Shown here: piece by piece, positions 23,101-36,421 of the stretch
How the letters are laid out: every line of letters starts with the position of its first letter
Numbering within the stretch: position 1 is the first letter of the stretch
Origin: Caenorhabditis remanei
Lineage: Eukaryota > Nematoda > Chromadorea > Rhabditida > Rhabditidae
Direction of reading: 5' to 3'
DNA length: 64,000 nucleotides
Assembly: GCF_010183535.1 (NCBI RefSeq)
Contig: NC_071330.1
Coordinates: 8,661,717 to 8,725,716, forward strand
Notes under the pieces: generated by a model
Database searches by the model: none
Told to the model about the DNA's origin: nothing
The model's input: only the letters and a program-made list of their open reading frames with translations
Translations under genes and position numbers: made by a program

Positions 23101-26100
23101 ATCAATTTTAAAAAGAGATTCTTCGTTTCCACTGACAATTGAATATGAAATGATTCCATTGTTTCCTTGATCTTTGTCGAAAGCAGTTACTGTAGCAAGC
23201 ACATCATCAACAGAATCACTGAAAATAGTAAGATTATTATACGAAAAAATGACACAAAAACCAACTTCTCGTCAACGAATGCCCAAGCAGTGTGATCAAC
23301 GAAGTACGGGGAGTTGTCATTTTCATCATTGATATTCACTGCGAAATTGGCGAAACTCTTCATATTTGCTTGTTGAACTTGAACAACTGCTCGAATTCTT
23401 CGTGCCGCTTCGTAATCCAATGGCTCCATCACAATAACATTTCCACTGCTCGGCTCAACACGAATCTTATCTTCCATTGATATATCATCTACACTGAATA
23501 AATTATAAACTAGAGGCTTCGTTCCAAGTGTTTCTCCAGATGCCTTCAGTGTATATATCTGTGTTCCAACAGCAACTCTTTCAGATACTTCTGTTTGATA
23601 ATGAGAAGCTGAGAACTTTGGTCTTTGAGAAATCTGTCGAGATACTTGAATGATAACAGTCGTATGATCCCAATCTTGTCCATCAGTTACACTTATATTC
23701 AATCGAAGCTCTCCTCGTTTCAACAATTCAACTTTCTTGGCCAATAGAAGTTGTCCAGTGTCTTGTCGAACATCGAATACAGAATCAGAGTCTCCAGAAG
23801 ATATACTCCACCACAAATCATCTCCATCTGCATCCGATGCTTCCAGCTTTCCAACAGTTAGTCCAACTTGATCTGCATCTGATATCGGAATCACATAATC
23901 TGATTTTTTTCCAGCAATGACCGGTGGAGAATTCTTCGTTTTCTTCGCTTTTTGACCTGCACCATTTGCTGTTAAAACGACGCGAGTGGCAGCGAATTGT
24001 TGCGATGGAGTGCCGTGATCAGTTGCTTGAACTGTCAATGCATAGCTTTCATCTCCGTGAATTGCTTCTGATGTTATTATATTCCCATTTTCATCAATCG
24101 AGAAACGTGGATCTCCCTCTGTGATGTTATAGGACAATCGAGCATTCTCTCCTTCGTCAGAGTCCACAGCGAATATTCTGAAATTTTGTTTTTTTTTTTC
24201 AATGAAAACGGAAATGTAAAATCAAGAAGTTGATCATCTACTCACCGACAAAGTTTTCCAACAAATTTCGATCGAACATTGTAATGATGAATGGCTTGAG
24301 TAAATGTAGGAGCATTGTCATTTTCATCCAAAACGTTTACAATAACAATCACATTTGAACACAATTGTGGTTCTCCACCATCACAAATTGACACCCAAAG
24401 TTCATGTTCTGATTGTTTTTCTCTGTCTAGTCGTCTTATTCCAGAAGTTGTAATATATCCAGATGTCAAATCAATTCGGAAAAATGATTGAGGATCTCCT
24501 CGTTCGATTTTGAATGTGAGTGGAGCAGCTGCATCATTATCCACGTCATCTGCATCAGTTGCTTCCACTTTGACGATCACAACATTTGCTGGAGAGTTTT
24601 CAGCAACACTTGCAATGTACATTGGCATTTTGGCAACAGGACGATGATCATTTCTATCGAGAATTCTGATGAAGACGTGAAGAACTGCTTTTCGTCTTGA
24701 ATCTTTGAGCAAGTCAGTTTTTGAGTCTCGTGCTTCTACAGTAATCCAGTATGCTGATTTGGACTCTCGATCCAAAATACGAGTGGTACGAACAGTTCCT
24801 TTTCGGTCAATTGAGAAATATGACCATCCGTCTCCTCCGATGATACGATACTCCAAATTCTCTGCTTTCACTTTCTGTTCATCGCCCATCTCTCTTGCTT
24901 CAATCATAATAACTTCTGTTCCAATCTCTGAGTTCTCATAAACACTTGCTTCTTTTGCCACGTCATCAAACTCAATTGCCAGATGATTGTATGCCACATC
25001 GACAAGTTCCACGTATAGATGACAGGTAGTGGATAGCATTGGATCTCCATGATCTGCAACTTCAATCGACAAATTGAAATTTGGAGTTTTCTGATAATCA
25101 AGAGGAGATTCAGGAGCATGAATGAACAAACATCCCGAGTGATGATCGATACGAAATGGTACTTTCTCTGAATTCAGCGAAAATTTCAGTTTTGAGTTCT
25201 GTCCAATATCCTCGTCAAATGCAGCAAGACAAGAAACAAAGGCGCCATGTGGTAAATCTTCTGGGATTCGAGCTATCGAACGTTGAGATACACATCTTGG
25301 TGCATTATCATTTATGTCATCAACTGTTAGAGTGAGATTCGTAACTGAAACTCTAGCCGGGAATCCTCCATCTGAAGCAATGATTGCAAAATTATGAACA
25401 TCTTGATCCTCCCGATCCAGAGATTTCAATAGTTTGATGATTCCAGTCTTCGAATCGATCGATATAAACGAAGATTCTGCTCCATTATTTCCAAGTGAGA
25501 ACTTGATTTTTCCGTTGTTTCCTCCGTCAAAATCATTCGCAGTCACTTTGAAAATATCCTTTCCAGGTTTCTCGTTTTCACTGATCGTCACGTAGTATGA
25601 TGGCTGAAAAAAGTTTGAATTTTTCTCTCGTTTCTTTCCCCCAACAAATTCGTTTTTGGTATCTCAAGAAGCCTCTCTACACTATACAACAACAAACAAC
25701 AAAACCATGAACTTCATTTCTCATTTCCATCTTTTGGGAGGACTCTGCTTCCTCTTTTTCTTCAAGAACTCCCTTGTGTGCAACTAATTGGAATTCGGGG
25801 AAGACGTAGAAAGTTTTATATGAATTGAGTTGGAATGTCTTCTGATGAATGTCTAATTTCCCCCTTTTTTAGTTCTTCTTCTCCTCATTTTTATGATGTT
25901 GACCCCCTGTACGACACAGCTTTCTGTCAGTAAGAGGATAAGTGCGTGTATGCTGTTTGTGGTCCCTCTCTTCTTTTACATTAGTATCCTTCCTATTCCA
26001 CTTATGAAGATGACGATGACCATAGGCTCCCGAAACATTCTCTAAGAGGGTGATGCATGTATCCATTAGTGAATGGAAATAGCGCAAGAACATTGTATTC

Positions 26101-29100
26101 ATCTCAAAACAGAGAGGAGAGGAAAGCAGTGCAAAATGAGAAAAAGGAAGCATATCCAATGTACAGGAATCAAATTTCATACGCGGAGAACATTCTCACC
26201 AAGTTTCATATTCGAAATGGAATATGTGCTCTTGATGAAATACTCTCTAACTACACTATTTCTAGATTAGAAATACTGCACGGTTACATTTTAAAAAAAG
26301 TTCTGCCCTTCGTGGAACTAAAAATGGCTGCTTTCCCTGGACTATCTCTGCTCGAAAACTTTCTCACAGAACCAGTACAAACCCATCAATTACATACTTA
26401 ACAAGCTAATCTCATTCTCTAATCCTTCTTCTTCTTCTTGTAGAATGGATCCTTTTATCCAGCATACACAACACACCCAAACTAAGCCCCCCTTGCGTTC
26501 GGTGTCAATTAATTAAAGGATCATTACTCAGACGGGGGGTTTTCTTCCAAAATATTTTGTGCATTCACTAACCTCATCGAATTGTGGAGAGTGGTTGTTG
26601 ACGTCTTTGATACGAAGTTTCATGGTTTTCGTTGTTGATTTTACAGGATTTCCAGCGTCGATTGCACTCACTTTTACCTGGGAAAAATGTCATTCAGGTG
26701 GCTGAATTAAAGTGTTATAGTGTTACCTGAATCTCTACAATCTCCTTCTTTTCTTTCATAAGAAGTGTCAGATCAGAAGCTACAGTAATCTCTCCACTTT
26801 GCTCATCAACAGACAGAATTTCGAGATAACTTTCAGGAACTTCATGAATAACATATCGAATGAGACCATTGTATCCAGAATCTTCATCACTTGCTTGCAG
26901 TTTTGCAACAATCTGGAAATAAAATAATCTATTTCCAATCTTCTCATAGTTCTATCGTATTTTCCCATGATTTTAGTTATAAATTCTTCAAAATGTTGCC
27001 CTTTTAATCCCTTTTCCATCTTCTTCTTTTATGATGTTTCCCTCTTTTCGCACATTGCAAATCAGTCAAAACTCTTTCCGTTTTGTGTGCAGCTGCGAGA
27101 CAAATCATAGGCCATCTGTCATCTGTTTGACACCCTCACCACCCACAATAACGGTCCGTTGGGACGAAAAAGAGTTTGAAATATATGTCAAATGAGGTGA
27201 CAATTATCGTGTTGATGCTTATCAGATTGAAACGACGAAATCCTCATTTTAATGACTTGATTTAACAAAAGAAAGGAAGCAACGAACCGTTCCAAGTGGA
27301 GCATCTTCCGTCACTTCAACAACTTCTGGGAATGAAGAAAAGATCGGAGAGTGCTTGTTTTCACTTTCTTGAATGATTATCGGCTTTGGTTTTGGAGGAA
27401 TCTGGAAAAGGGAAGAAAGTTGAGTAATAAAACGCGTTAATTGCTTTCGAATACCTTTGTCCCATTTTTATAGAACATCAAATTCAATGCAGACATTCTT
27501 GATAATGGAAGTCCTAAATCAACAGCCCATACAGTCGCAATCCAGTTATTTCCCTTTTTTGGAAATTCAATTAGTTTGATCTCTCCAGTATTTGCATTGA
27601 TTTCCAATGGAAGTTCACTATTTATTTTATAGACAACTCGCCCATTATCTCCTTCATCTTGATCAGTTACATCAACTTTCAGAAGAACTTCTCCAACTTT
27701 TCCAATCGGAATCGGTACTTGTCTCATCCATTTCGCTGACCACACTGGTGAATGGTCATTTGAATCCAAAACTTCGATTGATACATCTGTCTCATCAGTT
27801 TTTCCTTCTATTCCGTTTAGAGTTGCAGCCACTTTGAAGTTGTAAACTCTCTCAGTGAGGACTAATTTCGAAGAAACTCTCAGAATTCCAGTTTTTGATC
27901 CGATCGAGAATGGGAGTGTGGTATTGAAAGAAGGATTTGAATTAAAAATTGAAAAACGAATCAACGAAATATCATCTGGATTCTCAACAATGACATTGAA
28001 TCTACTCAAAACTCTTCCGATTGGAGCCATTTCATCTGTTCGAATAGTCAATTTTTCTTTGGAATTGAACTCAATCGAATGTTCGGAGAGATGCTCAATT
28101 TGAATGGTGATGGTCTCATTCACAGGAATCACTGGTTTTTTGCTGATTGAAAATCCACTTTTTCGTACATAATCCTCCCCGACAGTAAGCGTTACATTCG
28201 TGTTTTTTGGCACTTTTGTTCCGTTCTTCTGAAAAAACAACATATTGAAATTGTTCTTGAGTATCTCGTATACTACTCAAGTTCTCCCTAATAGAAATTC
28301 GAAATGAAAAAGATAAAATCTCACCGCATACAACATCCATCGTACTTCTTGTATTACCAAATTCGTTTTCTCTTCCATTTCAATCTCAAACAAATGCTCT
28401 TTTTCATTTCCTTTCAACCCGACTAATGCATCTTTTGGTGCATCTTTCAATGTGATGATTGCAGCCAATTGACGAGTTTTCAGTTCATTTGGACTGATTT
28501 TTCTTCGATCAACAGTGATTTTCGTTTGTTTTAGTTTTGTTTCGCGAACCGTTATCTAGAAAAAAACGAAATATGAAATGAATATCGGGAAGAGAGGAAC
28601 TCACCAAAACATCAGCCGTCCAAGATGGTTGTACTTCATTTTCATCAAAATAATATAGTCGAGATGCTCGATCTTCTGATTTCACTTTCAGAGAATATTT
28701 TCCAGGTTTGACGTGGCGTAGAGTTCGAATCCATCCAGTAACGGGCTCAACAATAAAATCATGTGATCGATTGACCAAAGAGAAATAAATTGCAGAATTT
28801 ATTCCGATATCAGCATCTGATGCTTCCACTCGGAGTACTGTAGAGAATGGCTCAGTCTGTAAAACATGTTTATTGAGAACTGAAAGGAAAATCCACTCAC
28901 ATCATCATCAATTTCTGCTTCATATCCTTGTTCATCGATTAGAAACACTGGACTCGCATCATTTCTATCGATAACTCGTAAATGAATCCTGGCTGTTGTT
29001 TCAAGATTTGAGAGATCTCGACGTTTACACGTGGCTTTGACTAGAATATCATAGAAGTCCTAAAAAAAATTAAAAAATGAAGAGAATACTGTAACTCGAT

Positions 29101-29497
29101 GAAAACTTACTTTTAGCTCTCTGTTCAATGGATTATCGCCTTTATACCGTATTCGTAGAAATACAAAATCTCCAACTTGACGAGAATGTGCTTTGAATAG
29201 TGATGACTTTTCACCCTGAAGTTTTTTTGAATTTCAAGTAATATAAGTAAATCTTACCACAATTTCGGCAACTCGGAATTTACAATTAGCATCTTTTTCG
29301 GGCAAAGGAACTCCAATTTTCGTAGAATTCTCGGAGCGTGCATATTTCGATCCAATTGAATTCTCTTCGACGGATAAATTATAGAGAGGAGCAGTGAATT
29401 CGAATATTTGTTCGGTTGAAGATGAAGACGTGGTGACAAGATTCACAGATTTACAGAAAATCAGAAGGAATAGATAGAAGACTCTGTGTTTCTTCAT
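14200..29497 (-). CDS. cdh-4: Giant Fat-like cadherin
   Basis: The gene has twenty coding exons, from 29497-29258 to 14497-14200. Summed lengths give about 4350 aa, near the roughly 4300 aa of C. elegans CDH-4. Order: a signal peptide (residues 1 to about 23); a very long array of cadherin repeats with at least 18 clear DxNDxxP-type calcium linkers (such as DINDNAPAF, DENDNPPKF, DQNDNAPTF) to about residue 3500; a non-cadherin linker containing RNRRSRR; an EGF-like pair; a laminin-G domain (about 3780-3960); further EGF-like modules; and one membrane helix (AEIVAIILGVLFLLLICC, near 4090-4113). The cytoplasmic tail of about 237 aa has proline-rich stretches (VVPPPLPPRGF) and an acidic C-terminus. 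This is the architecture of Fat/Fat-like cadherins, cell-surface adhesion proteins that act in neuronal and epithelial morphogenesis. Introns 9 (25604-26572) and 7 (26913-27287) are the longest. Donors of GTTCGT, GTTGGT and GTTTGC type occur at several exons. Confidence 0.93.
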
Positions 29498-32150
29498 TAT
29501 CTTCTTTTATTTTGCTATTTATTAATGCAAAAATTGATATTATTTTTCGTTCGATATCCTTCTTTCTTGCATTTGGCAATTTTTGGTTTTCTGAAATCAC
29601 AAATAGTGATGTTTAATTTATATCGAGAAGGAAGGAAATCAAAGAAAGAAGCAAGAATGACAAAGAATTGAAATTGGAAAGCGACAGCGATAAAGTTTCG
29701 AGAATCGTTATAATTTCCATCATCAAACAGAAGTGAAAATTCAAAAAGAACATCTGGTTTGGACCATCATGCCGATTCATTCGAAAGCACAAGAAAAAAG
29801 GGTGTTTAGGATGAATCTACGTAGAAAAAGAGGAGAATGGGTGTGGGTGAAAGAACACTTTGGAACAAATAATGATGGCCGTCGACGTAGAAAAGAGAAG
29901 AAGAAGGGAAAAGAAGAAGAAGAAGATGGAAGAAGACAGATGGCACACCAGGCTAATAAAAAGCATATGCCTTAATAGGAGACGATGAGGATACGGAAAA
30001 TCAGTAATTACCGTAATCATGGTTTATTCATTATTGTTACTAGAGTGTTCCTGTTTTTAGTTGCCAAAAAACCTGGCTGTTTTTTCACAGAGAACTCAGA
30101 ACATTTGTAATTAATGAAATGGCATATAGAGAAGTTTGAATGAGCTTCCAATCGTTTGTTTTCTTTCGAAAAGCTTCTCATATCGCTGAACAAATAAAAA
30201 TGTGTATATGCATATGTCATAGAGCATCTCCGGATTATACATGAATACACAGTGGCAAAAAATATATTGAATTGAAATAGGTCATAAAATTCAATAGAAC
30301 TTTTATTTTTAAAGTTACAATATGTTTCTCAATTTCTGATTACTTAGATGACACATATTCGAGTGGTCATTCTTTACAACAAAATCGTATTCCTGAGTAA
30401 ATTTTGCGAACTTTCAAAAAAAAAAAAAACGGAAGAAAAAGGTATTCTCGACTTTCGTGGGAAGGATCACCGGAACTCAAATTCATGAAGAGAGTGAGCG
30501 AAAAAGACGCATCAGTCATGAAACCAAATTAGAATTTATGGATGGAGTCAAGTTCACTAGAGTTTGAAAAAGGGGACAACTTGGTTTTGAGACCCCATTC
30601 GAACTTGATATCAGTTTTGCTAAAGTTTGCCAAAAAAGGTTTTTTCTTGTGATCACAAGTGATCAATCGACACTTGATCGATAGATTTATAACATTTATA
30701 AAAATAATATTTATTGATCAGATTTCTGAATACTTCACTCAAAGCACCGACATTGCGGCTGCTCCCTCAAATGCAAATACAGAGAGAGAGGCAAACTGAC
30801 CTCGTTTCCTCTCAAGCCTTCTCTCTTTTTTCGGTATTAGACTATGGGAGAGTGACTGTATGGGAAGGAGAAAAAAGAGCCCATTGGGTGAAAGAGAAAC
30901 AAAATGAAAAGTTGAGTAAAGGGAAGGAGGGAGTATTACATTACACTTCTATTTTTTTTTGTGAATTCTTTCCTCTTACATTCCATCCGTTCTTTCTATT
31001 TCTCAGCCAGAGATAGTTAACGATGCATTCATAATAGGTTCTTCCAAGGTGAGATAGGAGGACATAGATTGAGAAAAGAAGGGATTCCGAAATGAAGAGA
31101 AAAATGACAAAAAGTGAGGAAAGAAGAAGACGAAAAGGTCGGAATGAATGGCATTGACTATCTATGATGGTGGTAATGGTACTGTTGAGGAATCGAGAAA
31201 AAAAAGAATAAAAAGAAATATTTGGATGAAGAGACCTTCAAACAAAGATGAAAACCTATTGTTTCAATTCGAAGAGAGATTCGAAAAAGATTTACGATCT
31301 GGGTAGAAATAGTTTCTTTTCTTATTGAACTTCAGAGATCTACACTCAGTTTCATAATTCCTAAGTTCCTTCAGATATATTGATTTATTCTGAATATCAC
31401 GGGATTTTAGTTTCATAAATAGAATGGATAGGGAAAGAAGAAGAAGAAGGTGAAGATTGAAAGGGTTGAAATGTCAAAATGAATCATATCAGAGACAGTT
31501 AGAATGAGTGATATGCATTCAGGAGAGGATATTAATGAACAAAGAAAAGGTTAACGAGCATGGGAAAATATTATTTATGATTTGATTAACATTTCGTTTT
31601 CCTTTGAAGATTTTAAATTGATTATGATCTACATAAAAGCGGAATATTCGAAAATACGTATGAAAAGTAGAAAACTCTTTCAAAAACTAGAGGTTTTTTG
31701 TAAAAAAAAAATCGTCTTTAGAAAGTGAAAATTGTTATTCAAAAATAGAAATGAAGAAAAAGGTTTTTTCCAAATAAAAACGGAGATCAAAACTGTTCAG
31801 AAATTAGAAGACAAACTTGTCTAAGAAATTTGATCTACTTTCAGAATTTTTTTTAAATATTGCAAATCTAGAAATATTTCTTCAGCTACATCAAATTTAA
31901 AGATGAGTATTTGAGTTTCACTGCTATAATCTCAAAGAATTGGACGACTTTCCCGTTATCTGAACATAGGAATATCTGCTTAATGTAGGGAGAGACATTA
32001 TCTCAGATTTTCACTTAATAAAATATTATATGAATCGTCATCTAACGTTTTCTTCTCTCTCAATGAGTTCAACCATATGAGGTCAACCATGGAGCAGCAG
32101 AGATTTATATTGACACAATTAAATTAGTTTTCTAAAAACAATGAAGTGCC
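29498..32150. other. cdh-4 upstream region, proximal part
   Basis: No gene is supported. The DNA is AT- and purine-rich with GAAGAAG-type runs (29888-29935, 31437-31450). An exact 14-base palindrome, CTTGTGATCACAAG, is at 30646-30659. Open frames on both strands are short and compositionally biased. Confidence 0.4.
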
Positions 32151-32187
32151 CTTAACCCTTTTTTTCCACTACGACTGTCACCAAAAA

Positions 32188-32377
32188 CAGGTGCCTGAAC
32201 TCAACTATACAACAATTCCAACTTATTTCGAGTCTCTCATATGAGCCATCTCAAACAGATGTGCCCATCCTTTTCAATAACGTTACGAACACATTGGTCA
32301 GTTGAGGGAAGGTGCAGTCCGATAGCAAAAACAGCGTCCCCTCCATCCTACAGATGCATAAACACGACGGGCAGGTG
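32188..32377. promoter_or_regulatory. E-box cluster upstream of cdh-4
   Basis: Five CANNTG motifs lie within 190 bases: CAGGTG at 32188, CATATG at 32238, CAGATG at 32256, CAGATG at 32351 and CAGGTG at 32372. CAGATG and CAGGTG are preferred by proneural and Twist-class bHLH dimers. The surrounding 300 bases are less AT-rich than their neighbours. It could be an enhancer; the assignment rests on motif density only. Confidence 0.3.
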
Positions 32378-32399
32378 TCAAACAAAAAGGTTTTGAAGT

Positions 32400-34548
32400 G
32401 GTTGACGGGGGGCTGCAGGTAGAATTGAATTGGGCTTGTTGGGTGGGTGGAATAGAAAACGACCAGTTTGTACTAGCGCCTATAGGTGATGTGATCAGGA
32501 TGATTCAAGTTATGTTGGATCGACAACAAACTGAATTAAATTGTAAATAGAGTTTTTGCTTCAGTCAGATTACGGACAAAAAGAACTGAATACTAATGTG
32601 TTAAGTTTACGGAAAAAGATAAACAACGTTTGTGTGTGTCATTCAATTGAAGCTGTCAACAAGAGATTCACTTATTTCTGAAAGTTAAATTACTCTATTA
32701 CTTGTAAAAGAATAAGAATTGGTCGAACGGGAAATAAGATAATCTCAAAAATAAAGAAATATATTTTTTAGAAGGAGTACGGTACAATGGATCCCAATCT
32801 TTCAAATTTTACAACGGGAACTTTTTGGGTTGCTCTAACAATTTTGAGATGATTCATATAATGGAAAATGTAACAATGAAAAAAAAAAACGAAGATGAAA
32901 AGCATTTAGACCTCTTTTTCAATTTGTCTGTCGATTTTTCGAATAAAAACTGTATTTTTTCAAGAAAACTTAAACAAACGGAAATCAATCAATAAATTCA
33001 AAAGGTCCGTCACCATGGTACATTCGGTTGAGAGTATGGTGAAAGGTGAACAAAGAGAACGAGATACGCAGAGAGAGAGAACCCTCCGCAATAATGCAAT
33101 TACGTCATTGGTGACCTTACGGAGGTGTAGGGAAGAAGAAAAGAAGAAGAAGAGGGATGGTGTTCGGGATGAATAAAAAGAACAGCAGGCACACCGTTTG
33201 ACTAATTAATTATGATCAAACGAAAATGAATACGATAAGATGTTGAGAAGAAGAAGAGAGGAGAAGAAGAGAGCAAAGTATCGTATGCTTTTTGAATGAA
33301 ATATCAGAAGTTCTGGCCTCTTTTCAGCTAATAAAACATGATTTACAATCATCGTTCTGACAGTAAGTTTCCGGAATGTCTAGGCTCTTCTTAAAGAAAA
33401 TAGTTTACAAAAGTGATTTGGGATCAGAAAGAGGTGTTGCATAATACAGATGCAAGAATTCGACTATGAATTATTCTTCCATGTTATACATGTAAATATG
33501 AAGTTGTTCACTTGAAAAACCCTCAAGATTTAGCTGAAATTAGTAGTTTTCGTGGAATTCGTAAGAAGAAACTTGAATAAATTACAGAAGAACATACGAT
33601 TTTCTCGTGAAATCTTTGAGGTTCACTATTATTCAAACATCTTTTTGAATGTACATTTCTAAACAGTTTTCGTACCAAAACTAATATATAAAAGTACACG
33701 AAACCTTGAAATTAGTGAACTCATACGCTCCACCAACTTTAAGAAGAAATGAGAAGAAAAAAGAAGAAGAAGAAGGCGTAGTAGAAGAATGTGAATGAAT
33801 GGGTGAAGAGATGAAGGCGGCTGGCGGTGCGGGAAGGCCTTCCAAAACGAGAAGAGCTCTGACCGCCATGTGCTCTTTTTCTCTGGTTTCTTCATGCGCT
33901 CTAGACCCGATAGACAACATGTAGCCGACTGACCACTCGCTCTCTCTCATTCTTTTGGTAGAAGAAGGGACCGCCCGTCTCATTGCATACGGGAGGACAA
34001 AAAGAAGGTCCCGGAATGAGAAAAGAGACCTAAATTACGTTGTTGTACTCATTTGCTAAGTAACCGTCGAGAATTATATTAGAAACATTCAGAATTGAAT
34101 TCAAAAAGAGAAATAAAATGTTTCCGAAAACGGGGAAAAAGTAACCAGATTGAGGAATCAAACTAGATATGACTCTCAGAAGTCATTTTTGGAACATCGT
34201 AAACTTGACATAAGATTGCAAAGCATTCGCCCATGCGTCTAATTTTTTTAAGTTACAAAATCAGGACAAGTGAACTCAACTTTGACGTTCCTCCAGCTTT
34301 TTCTTTTCCCAAAGATGTCGGTGAATCGTTCGGGGTTTTGACAATGTTTAAAAAATTCGTTCTGTATTTTAACAATGTCGGCCAAGAGGATTATAGTTTG
34401 CTAGTGTTTCGATGTGTTGCATTTTAAAATAAGTGTGAACTGTCGGAATCACTTTCACGGAGCAAAGAGAGAAAAAGCCTTCACGGGGAAGACATAAACT
34501 ATCTCAAGTGAAACATCTTTGTTTTCATAACGAAACTAAAGTTTGGAT
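32400..34548. other. Distal intergenic region between cdh-4 and cct-5
   Basis: No gene is supported. A CRE-like ATTACGTCATTGG is at 33099-33111, inside a somewhat GC-richer stretch at 33000-33140. The minus-strand frames at 33659-33983 are two overlapping registers of a purine-rich tract and are not called. Confidence 0.35.
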
Positions 34549-34740
34549 AGGCTGGACACGTGATGAGAATAACCGACAATCGATGGACAATTCTGCTACA
34601 AGAATGGATCCCCAGAAACGAAAAGAGACCAATCGGAAGACTATCAATGCGATGAGCTGATTCACTGACAAAGGAAATATCAGTGCGACAAGGAAGTCAA
34701 CTGATCGAAATTAGAGCATTATCGCCATGAATCTGAAAAA
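34549..34740 (+). mobile_element. Decayed LINE reverse-transcriptase C-terminal fragment
   Basis: In one frame the bases read AGHVMRITDNRWT, then EWIPRNEKRPIGRLSMR, a stop, and ADSLTKE. The pattern (A-G-H-V-x-R-x-x-D-x-R-W, then W-x-P-R-x-x-K-R-P-x-G-R-x-x-x-R-W-x-D) is the familiar C-terminal tail of non-LTR (RTE-type) retrotransposon polyproteins. The tryptophan codon expected before ADSL has become TGA. Only this tail is present, so it is a dead 5'-truncated copy. Recognisable sequence stops near 34740. Confidence 0.7.
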
Positions 34741-34789
34741 AGGATAGCTGTGATCCACGCCAAATGGGCGAAGAACGGATAGACTAACA

Positions 34790-35900
34790 AAGTAAGTCAC
34801 CTGATATCAAAGTCTTCATTGGGCCTACCAAATACAATATTACATCCTATGGTATCTAGATCAGATTAAGCGCAGACAAGTAAACATGAAGGAAAGCGAA
34901 ATTTGGAAGAATTGAGTTGTACAACTCAAGTTAACTCACCGTTTCTTCCTGATCTATCGCCTCAATTATTCAGTAATTCGATCGATCTAGGGTTAGTAAT
35001 CCTACCGTAATCTGTACGATAACTAATTCGGTTTTGTAGAGATATTGAGAATACTGCTATGTCAGTCACATTTATAAGAAAAGTTAATGAAAAATCACTA
35101 ATTTCTATTTAATTTCTCAATACTAAGAATCTGGCGATGCTGAATTCACCAAAAACTATGATTTTTTCCGTGGATTTGGGATGATCTGTAATCTGAAATG
35201 GGATCGAAATCCCTATGCTTGGTTCAAAATTTGAGAGTTGGATTGCAACAAAAATTGTTTCCGAACAATAAAAAAGCGACAAGAATATGTGAAATTCATG
35301 CTCGATTAAACATCTGCATTCTAGGAAATACTCTTTTTTGAACTGAAATAGGACCTTCGTTTGGATATTATTCTTCTCTTGAAGAATATCATTGGTGCCG
35401 TCGGTTTAAAGTGTACGATTCCTCTATTTCTAATCTCTTGACCCCCTAAAAGATTAGTGCGTAACTACTTCGTCAATGAAGGAACCCAGCGAAGTCAACT
35501 CGGCGTTTCTCTATACAATAACTCGAAAGTTATATATCAGAGGTTCAAATGTAATCTGGGCTACTTATATAGGACACTGGAAAGAAGTTGAAGATTCGAT
35601 TGGAACTTTTCGTCAGCACAAGGGACCTAAAAATCTGAAATTTTCTTTTTGTTGTAACTTGATGTTAATATCATCATCATCCATAACTTTTTTGTTGTAT
35701 CTTTTAGCAAAACAAATCATTCCATAGAAGTTTATGTCTGAATTCAGATCTGAAGTTTTGTCCGAAGTTGATATACTTTTTAATAGGTTTTATAGTGAGT
35801 GCGCAATATTCTCTTTCGTTGACATATGATAATGTTATTCAAAACCTGATTTATTTTTTTTCGAAATGTTGCTTATGAGATTTTCAGAGACTGAAAACCT
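34790..35900. other. Intergenic region distal to cct-5
   Basis: No gene is supported. The frame at 35476-35727 is open but has no splice context or recognisable motif. Confidence 0.35.
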
Positions 35901-35905
35901 GAAAC

Positions 35906-36221
35906 TTCTAGAATTGGTAAAATTTGAATTCGAAACACTGGCGCCGAATTTCTTTCTTCCTACTGTCTCACATTGCGGACTTGGCATGTACACCGCTACG
36001 CGCAATTGCATCCTCTGCATTTTTCTAGAAGATTTCAATTTTTTTTGTAAAAAAAGAAGTTCCCTCGTTACCATTTTCGCAATAACGTCTTTTGTTTCTT
36101 CATTAAATATTATATTTTTCATTTTGAACCTTTTTTGTTCAAATGGATGCCCCGTAGATTTAGTTTTTAGGGATAAATTAGATCAATCCTATGCGAATGC
36201 ATTTTAAAGTGCCTTCGAGAA
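35906..36221 (+). promoter_or_regulatory. Three heat-shock-element-type sites upstream of cct-5
   Basis: TTCTAGAA occurs at 35906-35913 and 36023-36030, and TTCGAGAA at 36214-36221. Each is a TTCnnGAA pair, the core bound by HSF-1. The last one lies in a larger inverted repeat, TTCGAGA-AGC-TCTCGAA. They lie about 200-520 bases before the cct-5 start codon, and chaperonin genes are established HSF-1 targets in animals. Confidence 0.45.
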
Positions 36222-36421
36222 GCTCTCGAATATTTCAACAGCTGCTATTTTCACGATCAAATTCTTCTTAACGCTTTATTTTCATTTCAACATTATTCGG
36301 TTTCCACCGATTTCGTCTAGTCCAACAATCCAAGTTATATTTTTGTATAAAATTGTATCAACTTATTATGTTATTAAACTTCTGTTTTCAGTGAATATCT
36401 TCACATAACTTGGATAAAACA

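Noticed and set aside
16222..25119. Many plus-strand open frames opposite cdh-4
   Set aside because: They are antisense shadows of a long open coding sequence; none has a start context or recognised domain.
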